A stretch of 5,353 nucleotides of DNA, taken from positions 1 through 5,353 of the forward strand of contig JAQUQP010000134.1 in NCBI GenBank assembly GCA_028716025.1, written 5' to 3'. A model generated the notes under the pieces. It had not been told where the DNA came from. It saw nothing but the letters and a program-made list of their open reading frames with translations, and did not search any database. The position numbers and the translations under genes were made by a program. Source of the stretch: a bacterium (GTDB taxonomy: Bacteria > UBA6262). Below, in pieces: positions 5,139 to 5,353 of the stretch (its first letter is position 1; each line of letters begins with the position of its first letter).

Positions 5139-5353
5139 TGGCCTAACTGTTGATTTACTTGTGAAAATACTTTTTTCTTTACTTTGGAAAGTGATCCTTC
5201 CAGGAAGAATCCTGCCGCCTTTTTGTGACCGCCGCCACCGAACTTCACGGCTATGGCATTTACATCAACATTACCTTTAGAACGCAGACTGACCTTATAA
5301 CCATTATTTTGTTCTCTTAATACAATGGCCACCTTAACTTCCTTAAGCGAACG
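5135..5353 (-). CDS. nrnA: DHH/DHHA1 phosphoesterase, NrnA-like, C-terminal end only
   Basis: Only the last 72 residues are in the window; the frame is open to base 5353 and the 5' end lies outside. They form the end of a DHHA1 domain: VAIVLREQNNGYKVSLRSKG, then VDVNAIAVKFGGGGHKKAAG (residues 29-48 of the visible part). The GGGGHKKAAG loop is the substrate-binding signature of the DHH/DHHA1 enzymes. NrnA proteins of this family degrade oligoribonucleotides of two to five bases and dephosphorylate pAp, and they often sit next to truB, ribF and rpsO, as here. Because the DHH catalytic half is not visible, a close relative such as a cyclic-di-AMP-cleaving phosphodiesterase cannot be fully excluded; the neighbourhood favours NrnA. 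The stop codon overlaps the ribF start by ATGA. An in-frame GTG at 5332 is internal, since conserved family residues continue upstream of it. Confidence 0.88.
   Translation of the reverse strand, partial: RSLKEVKVAIVLREQNNGYKVSLRSKGNVDVNAIAVKFGGGGHKKAAGFFLEGSLSKVKKKVFSQVNQQLGQ

Noticed and set aside
5135..5160. FMN riboswitch ahead of ribF
   Set aside because: ribF overlaps the upstream gene by four bases, which leaves no room for one.
1..5353. tRNA genes, CRISPR arrays, insertion sequences or attachment sites
   Set aside because: No cloverleaf, regularly spaced repeats, transposase frame or long terminal repeats were seen on either strand.

Overview
The window is a compact bacterial housekeeping segment. 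Every gene I can support lies on the minus strand, so transcription runs from right (5353) to left (1). The order is: 3' end of a DHH/DHHA1 phosphoesterase (NrnA-like), ribF, rpsO, pnp, accB, a small winged-helix protein of the DUF2582 type, spoVG, and the 5' part of uppP. The two end genes are cut by the window edges. Coding density is high and the longest gap between genes is about 100 bases. I see no mobile element, CRISPR array, rRNA or tRNA.

The organism is a bacterium. It pairs a nrnA-ribF-rpsO-pnp order of the Firmicutes or deep-branching type with a SpoVG protein and a stand-alone DUF2582 winged-helix protein. Shine-Dalgarno sites are mostly strong (AGGAG, AAAGGAGGTGA). GTG and TTG starts are used for accB and pnp. 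This would fit an uncultured lineage such as Margulisbacteria/WOR-1 or Elusimicrobia, but that is a guess from gene content and could be wrong.

Transcription units inferred from the sequence: (1) nrnA-ribF, coupled by an ATGA overlap and entering from outside the window. (2) rpsO-pnp-accB, led by a near-consensus extended -10 promoter at 4183-4211 whose -35 element covers the ribF stop codon; pnp and accB are 12 bases apart. (3) DUF2582-spoVG, with a consensus -35 plus extended -10 promoter at 1134-1162, ended by a perfect 12-bp hairpin with a T run at 521-554. (4) uppP, which starts just past that terminator from a likely promoter at 504-532 and has almost no leader and no Shine-Dalgarno.

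Functionally the window joins RNA turnover (oligoribonuclease, PNPase), translation (S15), flavin cofactor synthesis (RibF), the biotin carrier of fatty acid synthesis (AccB), two small nucleic-acid-binding regulators (DUF2582, SpoVG) and recycling of the cell-wall lipid carrier (UppP). I found no clearly new system. The points worth a second look are the DUF2582-spoVG regulatory pair with its inverted repeats, accB placed without accC behind pnp, and the terminator/promoter overlap ahead of an apparently leaderless uppP.
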